Shown: positions 1 to 8,572 of the stretch, one piece after another | Layout of the letters: each line of letters starts with the position of its first letter | Position numbering within the stretch: the first letter of the stretch is position 1 | Assembly (NCBI GenBank): GCA_963752225.1 | Contig: CAVVXS010000007.1 | Location: forward strand, 1,240,001 to 1,304,000 | From: JBBROS01 sp963752225 | Lineage (GTDB): Bacteria; Pseudomonadota; Alphaproteobacteria; Acetobacterales; Acetobacteraceae | Length of the DNA: 64,000 bases | Direction: 5' to 3' | Position numbers and translations under genes: made by a program | The notes under the pieces: generated by a model | Told to the model about the DNA's origin: nothing | The model's database searches: none | The model's input: only the letters and a program-made list of their open reading frames with translations

Positions 1-520
1 CGATCGCTTGCCGCAGCCGGCCCTGGTCGGGCAGGTCGTCCGACGCGTAGGTGCCGGCGATGGCGCCGTCGCGGCCGATCAGCACCTTGTAGAAGTTCCA
101 CTTCGGCTCCCACCGGGTCTGCGCGCGCACCCATTGGTAGAACGGCGCCGCCTTGCTGCCGGTCACGTGGCTGAGCCCGGCCATCGGGAAGTCGACGCCG
201 TAGGTCAACTCGCAGAACTGCGCCACCTCGGCGTTGCTGCCCTTTTCCTGGCCGAAATCCTGGCTCGGGATCCCGACCACCGCGAAGCCGCGCGGCGACA
301 GGTCACGATGCAGCGCCTCGAGTTGCTTGTATTGCGGCGTGTAGCCGCAGTAGCTCGCGGTGTTGACGACCAGCAAGACTTTGCCGCGCAGCGACGCGAA
401 GTCGAGCGTGCCCTCGTCGATGGCGGTCATCTTGAACTGCCAGGCCGGACCGGGGTCCGGCGCCGCCGCCGCAAGCAGAACGCCAGCGCCCGTCAATGCT
501 GCTCGACGCGAGATGCCCAT
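1..520 (-). CDS. Glutathione peroxidase family protein (3' end cut by window edge)
   Basis: Thiol peroxidase of the GPx family, reducing hydroperoxides with a thiol donor. The visible 173 residues start at an ATG with a GGGAGG ribosome site a few bases upstream. The N-terminus has an Arg-Arg pair (residues 5-6) and an Ala-rich stretch, which suggests export, possibly by Tat. The peroxidatic residue is cysteine (Cys58 in NTASYCGYT), not selenocysteine. The family Gln lies in PSQDFGQ, a variant of the usual PCNQF, and the Trp of WNFYKVLIG is present. Only the last residues are missing beyond base 1. The family call is firm; the electron donor cannot be told. It stands alone, with 127 bases to the protease gene on the same strand. 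Confidence 0.9.
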   Translation of the reverse strand, partial: MGISRRAALTGAGVLLAAAAPDPGPAWQFKMTAIDEGTLDFASLRGKVLLVVNTASYCGYTPQYKQLEALHRDLSPRGFAVVGIPSQDFGQEKGSNAEVAQFCELTYGVDFPMAGLSHVTGSKAAPFYQWVRAQTRWEPKWNFYKVLIGRDGAIAGTYASDDLPDQGRLRQAI

Positions 521-647
521 GTCCGCCTCCCTGCCCCCACTGGCCCCAAAGCCGTGTCACAGGCCCTTATCAGGAATGGGTGGATTTGGACATAATGAAA
601 CCCCGCCGCTCAGCGCCCGAGGTGACGCATCGCGGGAGGCGTGGGCG

Positions 648-1175
648 CTACGGGCTTCCCTGAAGAACCAGGGTGTCGCCCTCGACCTTGAGCCCGGCGA
701 GGCTGGAGGTGAAGCTTTGGCCGAGCAGCGTGATGCCGAGCTGCCCCGGCTGCGACACCGACGCCCGCACGTTCCGCCGGGTGATGCCGCCGATCGTCAC
801 CGCCTCCAGCACAACCGGTGCGCTTCGCGCCGTTCCGTTCGCCGTGCTGTAGACCTTGGAGAAGTTGAGGTTCGCCACGTCGATGCCGATCTTGGCCGCG
901 TCTTCGGCCCGCAAAGCGATGTCGCTCGCGCCGGTGTCGAACATCATGTTGATCGGAGTGCCGTTCACCTCGACCAAGAAGAAGTAGTGCCCGTTGGCGG
1001 CGCGGCGCGCGGTGGCTTGACCGCCGGTCCCGCCGCTGAACCCGGTCGCCACGGCGCGATCGGGATAGATCACCTGCATCTGAGCCCGGGCGGTGGAGAT
1101 GGCACCGGCGCCGACCGCGATTGCGACGGCGATCTCGGCCATGGCTAGCAGGGTACGCCGGGAAAGGTCAGTCAT
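648..1175 (-). CDS. Retropepsin-like aspartic protease, membrane anchored or secreted
   Basis: A 175-residue protein of the bacterial retropepsin-like (clan AA) family. A hydrophobic segment at residues 9-29 is a signal or anchor. The single active-site motif is FDTGASD, with Asp80 as the presumed catalytic residue; such enzymes dimerise to complete the site. A second hydrophobic turn, ITLLGQSF, near residue 150 matches the family's conserved ILG-type motif. The reading frame stays open upstream to 1280, with an alternative ATG at 1235. I chose 1175 because the Arg-Arg plus hydrophobic segment then forms a normal N-terminus, but no strong ribosome site settles it. The substrate is unknown. 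Confidence 0.78.
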   Translation of the reverse strand: MTDLSRRTLLAMAEIAVAIAVGAGAISTARAQMQVIYPDRAVATGFSGGTGGQATARRAANGHYFFLVEVNGTPINMMFDTGASDIALRAEDAAKIGIDVANLNFSKVYSTANGTARSAPVVLEAVTIGGITRRNVRASVSQPGQLGITLLGQSFTSSLAGLKVEGDTLVLQGSP

Positions 1176-1307
1176 CGGCAGTGTCCGGTTGATGCGCGTG
1201 AGCAATAGTCCCGGACCGGTTGCGCCGCCTCCCATGAACCGATCGGTTTTGTTAACGCCGGTTGCCGATCTCAGACGCAATTAAACGCGGCGTAAGTGAC
1301 GGACGGC

Positions 1308-1793
1308 TCAACCTTTTTCCCGCATCAGCCGGGCCTTGTCCCGCTGCCAGTCGCGCGCCGCCACCGCCTGCCGTTTGTCCTGCTTCTTGCGCCCGGCACC
1401 AACGCCGATCAGCACCTTTGCCATCCCCTTCTCGTTGAAGTGGATGTCGAGCGGCACCAGCGTCATTCCGTCGCGCGTGGCCGCCCCGAGCAGGCTGTCG
1501 ATCTGCTTGCGCTTGAGCAGCAGCTTGCGCGGTGCCCGCGGCTCGAACCGGCTCAGCACCCCGCCCTGATATTCCGGGATATAGCAGTTGAACAGGAACA
1601 GCTCGCCTTCCCGCTCCCCGGCCCACGCCTCCGTCAGCGTCGCCCGGCCGTGGCGCAGGCTCTTGACCTCGGGACCCTTCAGCACGAGGCCGGCTTCCAT
1701 CGTTTGCTTGATGGTGTAGTCGAAGCGCGCCTTGCGGTTCTGCGCGGCGACGCCGTGGCTGATCAGTCCGCTTTTCTTGGTGGTCGCTGCCAT
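1308..1793 (-). CDS. smpB: SsrA-binding protein SmpB
   Basis: SmpB binds tmRNA (SsrA) and brings it to stalled ribosomes during trans-translation. The 161 residues match the usual length. Recognisable parts are the core NRKARFDYTI near residues 19-28, the EVKSLRHGRATLTEAW stretch, and a basic C-terminal tail (KKQDKRQAVAARDWQRDKAR) that enters the decoding centre. The start codon follows directly on the dapA stop (TAA then ATG), so the two are co-transcribed and probably translationally coupled. Linkage of dapA and smpB is common in alphaproteobacteria. No tmRNA gene was recognised nearby. Confidence 0.97.
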   Translation of the reverse strand: MAATTKKSGLISHGVAAQNRKARFDYTIKQTMEAGLVLKGPEVKSLRHGRATLTEAWAGEREGELFLFNCYIPEYQGGVLSRFEPRAPRKLLLKRKQIDSLLGAATRDGMTLVPLDIHFNEKGMAKVLIGVGAGRKKQDKRQAVAARDWQRDKARLMREKG

Positions 1794-2672
1794 TTAGTTG
1801 AGGAGGCCAGCCCCCGTCATCGCGGCGCGCACCTGGGCCCGCACGCCTTCGCTGACCGGGGCCAGCGGCAGGCGGCAATGGTCGCTGCCGTGGCCGAGCA
1901 GGCTGGCGCCGTACTTCACCGGGGCCGGGCTGGTTTCCGCGAACATGGCGTCGTGCAGCGCCAGCAACCGGTCCTGGATGCTCATCGCCCGGTGCGTATC
2001 GCCGGCCTGCCAGGCACCGTGCATCTCACTGCACAGGGCAGGCGCGAGATTGCCGGTAACGCTGATGCAGCCCGACCCGCCGGCGGCCAGGAAGGCCAGC
2101 GCGGTGTGGTCCTCGCCCGACAACTGGCAGAACGCCTCGCCGCAAGCACGGCGCTGGTGCAGCGGCCGGGCCAGATTGGCGGTGCTGTCCTTCACCCCGA
2201 CGATGTTGGGGTGCTTGGCCAGGCGCGCCATCGTTTCCACGCTCATGTCGACCACGCTGCGCGACGGGATGTTGTAGATCACGACCGGTAGGTCGACCGC
2301 GTCAGCGATGGCGAGGTAGTGCAGCTCGAGCCCCGCCTGGGTCGGCTTGTTGTAGTAGGGCGTCACCACCAGCGCGGCGTCGGCGCCGGCGTCCTTGGCC
2401 TGCCGGGTCAGCGCGATCGCCTCGGCGGTGCTGTTCGAGCCGGCGCCGGCGATCACCGGAACCCGCCCGGCCGCCGCCTCGACCGCGATCTCGACCACGC
2501 GCACATGCTCCTGGTGGCTCAAGGTGGGGCTTTCGCCGGTGGTGCCGACCGGCACGATCCCGTTTGTGCCTTGACCGATCTGCCAGTCGACGAAGCGGGC
2601 GAACGCGTCCTCGTCCACGGCGCCGTCGGCCCGCATCGGGGTGATCAAGGCGACGAGCGAACCCTTGAACAT
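1794..2672 (-). CDS. dapA: 4-hydroxy-tetrahydrodipicolinate synthase
   Basis: Condenses pyruvate with aspartate semialdehyde in the first committed step of lysine and diaminopimelate synthesis. The 292-residue length is typical. The substrate loop GTTGESPTL is near residues 43-51, the catalytic Tyr133 is in VVIYNIPSRS, and the Schiff-base Lys161 is in GVKDSTAN. The frame stays open upstream, but the start at MFKGSLVALITP is the family N-terminus. It is divergent from the lytic transglycosylase gene with about 106 bases between starts, and smpB follows without a gap. Confidence 0.96.
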   Translation of the reverse strand: MFKGSLVALITPMRADGAVDEDAFARFVDWQIGQGTNGIVPVGTTGESPTLSHQEHVRVVEIAVEAAAGRVPVIAGAGSNSTAEAIALTRQAKDAGADAALVVTPYYNKPTQAGLELHYLAIADAVDLPVVIYNIPSRSVVDMSVETMARLAKHPNIVGVKDSTANLARPLHQRRACGEAFCQLSGEDHTALAFLAAGGSGCISVTGNLAPALCSEMHGAWQAGDTHRAMSIQDRLLALHDAMFAETSPAPVKYGASLLGHGSDHCRLPLAPVSEGVRAQVRAAMTGAGLLN

Positions 2673-2778
2673 GCTGTCAGACTCCACGAGAGGCGCAGGC
2701 GGGGCGCGCAACCTAGTCTGTCCCGCCGGAGATGGGAAACGCTTTGGGCGCAGGGCGGCTCCCGCGCTACAAGCGGCT

Positions 2779-4782
2779 ATGCGACTCCCGCCGCTCCTGC
2801 CGGTGCTCCTGCCCGTGCTGCTGCCCGTGCTGCTGCCAATGCTGCTGATCATGCCGGCATTGGCCCGCGCGGACACGATGCTGGACGCCATCCGCGCCAA
2901 TCGGTGGGAGCAGGCCGAGGCGATCGCCGCCGGCGCCGCCGACCCGCTCGTCCGTCAGCTCGTGCTGTATTACCGGCTGCTGACGCCCGGCGGCGGCCGT
3001 TCGGCGGAGATCGCGGCGTTCATGGCCGAGCACCCGGATTGGCCCAACCAGGCGGTGCTCAGCCGGCGCTTGCAGGACGCGCTCGCCGCCGACCGCGACA
3101 TGCCGACGGTGCTGGAGATCTGCCGCAAGCAGCCACCCCAGGCGGTGCCGTCGCTGCTGCGCTGCGCGGAAGCCGCGGCGAGCGGCGGGGCGCCCGACAG
3201 CGCCGCGGCTGCGGTGCGCCGGGCTTGGGTCGCCGGCATCACCGACGCACCCGGCGAGGCCGCGTTCCTGAAACGCTGGTCGTCGCAGCTTTCCGTCGAC
3301 GACCAGTGGCGCCGCTTCGACCGGCTGGCTTGGAGCGAAAGCGCGGCCCCTGGCGGCGCTGCGGCGCGCCAGGTCGCCCGGTTGCCGGCGTCGCTGCGGC
3401 CCGCGGCCGACGCCCGCCTGGCGCTGCGGCGGGACGAGGCGACCGCGCCGGCCCTGTTCGCCACCCTGCCCGCCGCCGCCCGCACCGACCCGGCGCTGGT
3501 GCTGGAGCTTGCGCGCTGGTATCGCCGCGCCGGGCAGGATCGAGACGCCGCCGACGTGTGGGCCGGGCCAGGCGCGGCGGCCGAACACGACGCGGCACCC
3601 GAGCGGCGGTCGGCGTTCTGGGACGAGCGCAACCTGCTCGCGCGCCGGATGCTTCGCGGCAACGACGCCGGGCTCGCTTATGCCGTGGTCCGGGCGCCCG
3701 CCGCCGCTGCCGATGCCGCGATCGATGCGGCGTTCCTGGCCGGCTGGATCGCGCTCCGCCGGCTCGAGCAGCCGGACACGGCGCTCGGCCACTTCACCAC
3801 CTTGGCCGGGTTGTCGGCGGCGGCGATCACCCAGGCGCGGGCGCATTACTGGCTGGGCCGCGCCCAGGCGGCGGCGGGACGGACCGACGCGGCGGCCGCG
3901 GAATACGCGGCGGCCGCGCGTTGGCCCACCACTTATTACGGTCAGCTCGCGGCCATGGCGCTGGGCGACGATGCGGCCGCGCTGGCCGGCCGGCTGGCGG
4001 CGCTGCACGACCCCGGCTGGGGCGATGCGGAGGTGCTGCCGTTCCTGGCGCGCGACCCGGCGCGGGCGGCGGTGCTGCTGGCGGCCTGGGGCGACCCGAA
4101 GCAGGCCAGGCCGTTCCTGCTGCGGCTCGACGCGACCGCCGCCGGCGCCGCGGACCGGGCGATGACGGCGCGGCTCGCCTTGGGGCTCGGCCTGCCCGAT
4201 GCCGCGGTGGCGATCGCGCGCCGGGCCGGCCGGGATGGCGTGATGCTGCCCGGGGCGGGCTGGCCGGCGGCGGTCATTCCGCCAACGGGCGCGGTGGACG
4301 GCGCGGTCGTGCTGGGACTGGTCCGCCAGGAAAGCAGCTTCGACGCCGAGGCCTTGAGCCCGTCGGGCGCTCGCGGCCTGATGCAGCTCATGCCGGCCAC
4401 CGCGGCCGGGGTGGCGCGCAAGCTCGGCGCCGTCCCCGACATCCCGGCGCTCACCGCCGACCCGAGCCTGAACATGCGGCTCGGCACCTCCTACCTGCAG
4501 GACCTGCTCGCGCAGTTCAACCAGGCCCTGCCGCTGGCGATCGCCGGCTACAACGCCGGGCCGCACCGGGTGCAGGACTGGCTGGTCGGCTTCGACGTGC
4601 TGACCAACGGCGACAGTGCGGCGATGATCGACTGGATCGAGCTGATCCCGTTCAATGAAACCCGCAATTACGTGCAGCGCGTGATCGAGAACATCGTCAT
4701 CTACCGCGCCCAGAACGGCGACGTCGCGCCGCACCCGGTCGACCGGCCGGGCCAGGTCGCGTCCAGCGGCGGACCGGGATGA
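2779..4782 (+). CDS. slt: Soluble lytic murein transglycosylase (Slt70-like)
   Basis: Periplasmic muramidase that cleaves glycan strands to 1,6-anhydromuramyl ends. The 667 residues fit the Slt70 layout: signal peptide, a long alpha-helical superhelix rich in Ala and Arg, and a C-terminal SLT domain. Catalytic Glu518 is in LVRQESSFD, followed by SGARGLMQLMPATA and AGYNAGP, with NETRNYVQRVIEN near the end. The signal peptide is odd, being built from about four LLPV units encoded by 12-base tandem repeats at about 2795-2846. The ATG at 2779 was chosen because it starts this signal peptide; the open frame before it has no signal features. Its stop overlaps the pgpA start (ATGA). Confidence 0.93.
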   Translation: MRLPPLLPVLLPVLLPVLLPMLLIMPALARADTMLDAIRANRWEQAEAIAAGAADPLVRQLVLYYRLLTPGGGRSAEIAAFMAEHPDWPNQAVLSRRLQDALAADRDMPTVLEICRKQPPQAVPSLLRCAEAAASGGAPDSAAAAVRRAWVAGITDAPGEAAFLKRWSSQLSVDDQWRRFDRLAWSESAAPGGAAARQVARLPASLRPAADARLALRRDEATAPALFATLPAAARTDPALVLELARWYRRAGQDRDAADVWAGPGAAAEHDAAPERRSAFWDERNLLARRMLRGNDAGLAYAVVRAPAAAADAAIDAAFLAGWIALRRLEQPDTALGHFTTLAGLSAAAITQARAHYWLGRAQAAAGRTDAAAAEYAAAARWPTTYYGQLAAMALGDDAAALAGRLAALHDPGWGDAEVLPFLARDPARAAVLLAAWGDPKQARPFLLRLDATAAGAADRAMTARLALGLGLPDAAVAIARRAGRDGVMLPGAGWPAAVIPPTGAVDGAVVLGLVRQESSFDAEALSPSGARGLMQLMPATAAGVARKLGAVPDIPALTADPSLNMRLGTSYLQDLLAQFNQALPLAIAGYNAGPHRVQDWLVGFDVLTNGDSAAMIDWIELIPFNETRNYVQRVIENIVIYRAQNGDVAPHPVDRPGQVASSGGPG

Positions 4783-5246
4783 CCCGGCTCCGTGCGGCAC
4801 GGCTGGCGGCGAGCGTGTGCGGCGTCGGCTACGCGCCGGTCGCGTCGGGCACCGTCGGCTCGCTGGTGGCGCTGTTGTTCGGCGCGGCGGCGATGCAGGG
4901 GCCGGCGTGGCTGCTGCCGCTGCTGGCAGCCGGGGCCACGGGGCTGGGGTTGGCGGTGATTCCGTCCGCAGTCACGGATCGGCGGGCCGACCCGGGCTGG
5001 GTGGTGATCGACGAGGTGGCCGGGCAATGGATCGCGCTGCTGGGGCTGGGGGCCGCCACGCCGTTCGGGCTGCTGGCCGCATTCGCGCTGTTCCGCGCGC
5101 TCGATGTGACCAAGCCCGGGCCGATCGGCTGGGCCGACCGGCAGCACGGCGCGGCCGGGATCATGCTGGACGACGTGCTGGCGGGGGCGATCGCGGCGGC
5201 GCTGCTGTGGGGCGCGCGGCGGGCTGGATTGGAGGGGCTGGGATGA
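4779..5246 (+). CDS. pgpA: Phosphatidylglycerophosphatase A
   Basis: Inner-membrane phosphatase that turns phosphatidylglycerophosphate into phosphatidylglycerol. The 155 residues include the family motifs APVASGTVGSL near the N-terminus, DPGWVVIDEVAGQW in the middle, and FRALDVTKPGPIGWAD followed by GIMLDDVLAG. These acidic clusters form the metal-dependent active site. At least three hydrophobic segments are visible. It overlaps slt upstream and the CinA-type gene downstream by 4 bases each, so slt-pgpA-pncC is one translationally coupled operon. Confidence 0.95.
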   Translation: MTRLRAARLAASVCGVGYAPVASGTVGSLVALLFGAAAMQGPAWLLPLLAAGATGLGLAVIPSAVTDRRADPGWVVIDEVAGQWIALLGLGAATPFGLLAAFALFRALDVTKPGPIGWADRQHGAAGIMLDDVLAGAIAAALLWGARRAGLEGLG

Positions 5247-5755
5247 TGGATGCCGAGGTGATGCACCGGGCGCGCGCGGTGCTGGAGGCGATGCGCGGCC
5301 GCGGCTGGACCGTGGCGACGGCGGAAAGCTGCACCGGCGGCCTGATCGCCGGCGCGTTGACCGAGATCGCCGGCTCGTCCGACGTGGTGGACCGGGGCTT
5401 CGTGACCTACTCCAACGCGGCCAAGACGGCGATGCTGGGGGTGGCGCCCGACGCGATCGAGGCGCACGGGGCGGTCAGCGACGTCGTCGCGGCGGCGATG
5501 GCGGACGGCGCCCTGGCGCGCTCGACGGCGCAGGCGGCGGTGTCGGTCACGGGCGTTGCCGGGCCGGGCGGCGGGTCGGCGGAGAAGCCGGTCGGCACGG
5601 TGTGGTTCGGCCTGGCCGCATCCGGGCGCCCGACCCGCACCGAGCGGATGCTGTTCCCCGGCGACCGCAGCGCGATCCGCCGCGCCACCGTGCTGTTCGC
5701 GCTGGAATTGCTGCATGCGGCCGCGACGGATCGCGGCGCGGGTGGCGCGGGGTGA
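5243..5755 (+). CDS. pncC: CinA C-terminal type nicotinamide-nucleotide amidase
   Basis: Standalone CinA C-terminal domain of 170 residues. Such enzymes deamidate NMN to nicotinate mononucleotide in pyridine nucleotide recycling. Typical motifs are AESCTGGLIAG (about residues 30-40), FVTYSNAAKTAMLGV, HGAVSDVVA and SVTGVAGPGGG followed by KPVGTVWFG. The N-terminal MoCF-like domain of full-length CinA is absent. The start at 5243 overlaps the pgpA stop and has GGAGG about 7 bases upstream; a second ATG follows at once. The next gene starts with a GTG overlapping its stop. Confidence 0.92.
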   Translation: MMDAEVMHRARAVLEAMRGRGWTVATAESCTGGLIAGALTEIAGSSDVVDRGFVTYSNAAKTAMLGVAPDAIEAHGAVSDVVAAAMADGALARSTAQAAVSVTGVAGPGGGSAEKPVGTVWFGLAASGRPTRTERMLFPGDRSAIRRATVLFALELLHAAATDRGAGGAG

Positions 5756-6090
5756 CCGCGCGCGGCCGCGTGCTGGGGGCGGCGCTGCTGGTTGCCGCCG
5801 CCGGGAACTCCGGTGACGCCGACGAGGCGCTGATGCTGGGGCGGCTTGCGACCTATGGCACGGAACGCGAGGCGGAAGCGGCGTGCGGGCACGATGCGGT
5901 GGTGTGGGCCGAGCGCTACGCCGGCTACTACTTCGGCCGGGGCGAAGCGCAGTACGGGTCGGCGCCGTTCGGCGCCTATGCCTGCCGCAAGGACGCGGCT
6001 GCCGCCAATTACTGGGACACCGACCCGATCGGCGGCGTGACGACGTGGCGCGGCAAGAGCTTCCCGAGCAGCAGCGGCTACGGCTCCTAA
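5752..6090 (+). CDS. Small exported protein of unknown function
   Basis: A 112-residue protein starting at a GTG that overlaps the previous stop (GTGA). Residues 8-21 are hydrophobic and read as a signal peptide. The mature part holds two Cys residues (in AACGHDAVV and YACRKDAAA) and is rich in Tyr and Gly, with a segment YAGYYFGRGEAQYGS. No known domain was recognised. Its position at the end of the slt-pgpA-pncC operon suggests an envelope role, which is only inference. It converges on the GGDEF gene and overlaps it by 4 bases, so the two mRNAs share 3' ends. Confidence 0.7.
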   Translation: MTARGRVLGAALLVAAAGNSGDADEALMLGRLATYGTEREAEAACGHDAVVWAERYAGYYFGRGEAQYGSAPFGAYACRKDAAAANYWDTDPIGGVTTWRGKSFPSSSGYGS

Positions 6091-7175
6091 CCGCCGGGTC
6101 CGGCGCCAACGGCTTCGCTGCAGACCCGGTTGCGGCCCTGCCGTTTCGCTTCGTACAACGCTGCATCCGCCCGCTCGATCAAGAAGCCGGCAGAGTCGCC
6201 GGGCCGGAACTGGGCCACGCCGGCCGACAAGGTCACCATCGCCGGCTGCTGCTTGCCTTTCGCCACCAGATGCTTGCCGTCGAGCAAGGCGCGGATCTGC
6301 CCGGCCACCGTCACCCCGGCCTGCAGGTCCGCCGAGGTCAGCACGACCGCGAACTCCTCGCCGCCATAGCGCGCGGCGGTGTCGCGCCCTTTGACGTTGT
6401 CGGCGATGATGCCCGCCACCAGCCGCAGCACGAGATCGCCGGTGCGGTGGCCGAAATTGTCGTTGAACCGCTTGAAGTGGTCGATGTCGAGCAGCAGCAG
6501 CGACATCGGCGTGGCGTCGCCGCGGGCCGCCCGGATCGCCCGGCGCACCGCCGCGTCGAACGCCCGGCGGTTGCGCAACCCGGTCAAGCCGTCGGTGGTC
6601 GCGTCCTGCCGCGCATCGATCAGCTCGGTGCGGAGCCTGGTGATCCGCGCCACCGACGCCGAGAGTTGCTGTTCCAGAACCCGGTTGCGCTCGCTGGCAC
6701 GCGACGTTTCCGAGGCGAGCACGGTCAGCGCATTCAACAGGCTACCGACCGTGCGGTCCCGGTCCATCTGGTCCGTGAGCGTGGACAGGGCTCGCCCGTA
6801 GGTCTGCAAGGACGCCTGACCTTCCGACACCTGCTCGACCAGGGACTGGGCGGCGTCGTCGAGCTGTTCCGAATGCTCGGCGATCGACTCGACGTCGATC
6901 TCACGCGTGACGAAGTTCGAGTACAAGGCCCGAAGCTGCTGCGGGGTGGGCGACAGGCCCGCATCGAGCACCGCCGACAAGCCCTGCGACAGCGCCGGGT
7001 TGCTGCCGTGGAGGTGGGCACACCAAAGTTCGAAGTTGCGCGGGCTCGGCAGCACGCCATGGTCGAGCATCTCACGCCAGGCCTGCTCGGCTACCCGTCG
7101 GACAGTAGCGGCTCGGTCGGCTCCCTTCACGCAGCAATCTCCCGCTCCAGGTCGCGCTCGACCAAGCAGTGTCAT
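6087..7175 (-). CDS. GGDEF diguanylate cyclase
   Basis: Predicted diguanylate cyclase making c-di-GMP. The 362 residues split into an N-terminal helical region of about 185 residues with coiled-coil character (no transmembrane segment seen) and a C-terminal GGDEF domain. The signature is intact as GGEEF near residue 270, with DIDHFKRFNDNFGH upstream. The allosteric inhibitory site is degenerate: the expected RxxD before GGEEF reads KGRD, with Lys for Arg. The N-terminal part starts with a motif seen in other alphaproteobacterial cyclases (PSPRNFELW). The first ATG at 7175 may be too far upstream; 7075 is an alternative. It stands alone. Confidence 0.87.
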   Translation of the reverse strand: MTLLGRARPGAGDCCVKGADRAATVRRVAEQAWREMLDHGVLPSPRNFELWCAHLHGSNPALSQGLSAVLDAGLSPTPQQLRALYSNFVTREIDVESIAEHSEQLDDAAQSLVEQVSEGQASLQTYGRALSTLTDQMDRDRTVGSLLNALTVLASETSRASERNRVLEQQLSASVARITRLRTELIDARQDATTDGLTGLRNRRAFDAAVRRAIRAARGDATPMSLLLLDIDHFKRFNDNFGHRTGDLVLRLVAGIIADNVKGRDTAARYGGEEFAVVLTSADLQAGVTVAGQIRALLDGKHLVAKGKQQPAMVTLSAGVAQFRPGDSAGFLIERADAALYEAKRQGRNRVCSEAVGAGPGG

Positions 7176-7359
7176 TCTCGAACGCGCCAGCCCAGAGAAC
7201 CATCTCAGAGAACCAGCCCACAGGACCGGACCGGTGCCGGGTTGTGGCGAGACGATCGCCAGTCTCAGACATGGCCGCGTCAGTAGTCTATATGGATTAA
7301 CCTACCTGCATAGGGGCAGCCGTCTCGCGCGCCCGGGTAAAGTCAGCCTGGACGGCGTT

Positions 7360-8433
7360 CTACGTCGCCCGCATCAGGACGCGCACGAGATCCACCTGAC
7401 GCTTGACGCCGCACTTGCGGAACACCGACCTGACTTGGACGCGAAGCGTCGGCATCGACACGCCGAACTCCGCCGTCATCTCCGCAATCGTCCTGCCTTT
7501 CAGCAGCGCCTGGGCGAGCCGGCCTTCCGCCGGGGTCAGCCCGAACACCCGCTGCAAGTCGGCGGTGAGTGGCGGCTCGGCATGAAGGCTGGTGACCCGC
7601 ACCACCACTCGGCCAATGTTCGGCCCGGCATTCGGCAGCGGGGATGCCGTGACCACGTGACCTTGCGCGTCCTGCGCCGCGCCGAGCAGCAGGCGCGGCT
7701 CGGCGTCGGTGTTTGTTTCAGGGACCGACATCAGGGCGGCAAGTGCGGCGGCGTCGGGCTCGTTCACGGGAACGAGCCGGCCGTTCTCGATCAGGAGCAC
7801 GTCGCGGCGGGACAGCAGCCGTTCCGCCGCGGCGTTCATGTCGACCACGCGGCCGCCATCGTAGACGATGAACAAGGCGTCCGGATGATGGTCGGCGGTC
7901 CACTCTCCCAGCGAGGCATGAAGCCGCAGCATGCGATGCTGGTGCCACACGCCCGCCGCGGCCTGGATCCGTTGGAGCAGTTGCTGCGCGCGCGCATCGC
8001 GCGGGGGCACGTTCTGCGGCGTCTCGTATTGGATGCCGAAATAGATGCTGCGTGACTGCGCCCGGTGGACCTGTGCACCGAGCACCTCACCAATGCCGCT
8101 TGGCCGGACGTAGTCGAGATACCATTCGTTCCGCTGCAGCACGTCTTGCGGCACGCAGTCGGCGATCGACAGCCAGCCGCCATCACGGGATGTGCGCCGC
8201 ACCGGTGTGTAGGGATCAACGGCGGCGTAGTGCTCGACATATTTCTGTTCCGAAGCCGGACCGTGAAAGTAGGCCCACTCGACGCCGAGAGTGAGATCGT
8301 TGCACCCGAAGCAGGCTGCTCCCACGCCACCGAGGGCGTCGGACACGAGGGGCAGGACGTCACGCCACAAATCCGGCTCGGCTGCCGCATCCTGCAATCG
8401 GTCAACGGCGAACCTCAGCGAGCGTGAAACCAT
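7360..8433 (-). CDS. LuxR-type transcriptional regulator
   Basis: A 357-residue regulator with a C-terminal LuxR/FixJ helix-turn-helix (LTPAEGRLAQALLKGRT then FGVSMPTLRVQVRSVF). The N-terminal 280 residues lack the conserved Trp/Tyr/Asp pattern of acyl-homoserine-lactone receptors and lack a phosphorylation site. A PAS-like stretch (ALFIVYDGGRVVDMNAAAERLL) sits near residue 200. The ATG at 8433 has AGGAGG three bases upstream; the open frame extends to 8469. It lies just downstream of the secretion-glycan locus on the same strand, so control of that locus is possible but unproven. Confidence 0.85.
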   Translation of the reverse strand: MVSRSLRFAVDRLQDAAAEPDLWRDVLPLVSDALGGVGAACFGCNDLTLGVEWAYFHGPASEQKYVEHYAAVDPYTPVRRTSRDGGWLSIADCVPQDVLQRNEWYLDYVRPSGIGEVLGAQVHRAQSRSIYFGIQYETPQNVPPRDARAQQLLQRIQAAAGVWHQHRMLRLHASLGEWTADHHPDALFIVYDGGRVVDMNAAAERLLSRRDVLLIENGRLVPVNEPDAAALAALMSVPETNTDAEPRLLLGAAQDAQGHVVTASPLPNAGPNIGRVVVRVTSLHAEPPLTADLQRVFGLTPAEGRLAQALLKGRTIAEMTAEFGVSMPTLRVQVRSVFRKCGVKRQVDLVRVLMRAT

Positions 8434-8572
8434 CGGCCTCCTAAGTGGATCAAATCGACGCTTCCACACCGGAGGACCGACGTGGACCGAACTCTGTCCT
8501 TCTGCAATGGGACGAGCGAGTTAGCCTGATTTTATTAATCAACGGTTAACGCTATTTCACGCGTTGGTCCGT

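Noticed and set aside
2319..4658. Very long plus-strand open frame of 779 codons
   Set aside because: It is a shadow in another frame of the lytic transglycosylase gene; it is extremely Arg/Gly/Ala-rich and lacks domains.
7360..8433. Acyl-homoserine-lactone quorum-sensing receptor
   Set aside because: The N-terminal half lacks the conserved ligand-binding residue pattern and no LuxI-type synthase is nearby.
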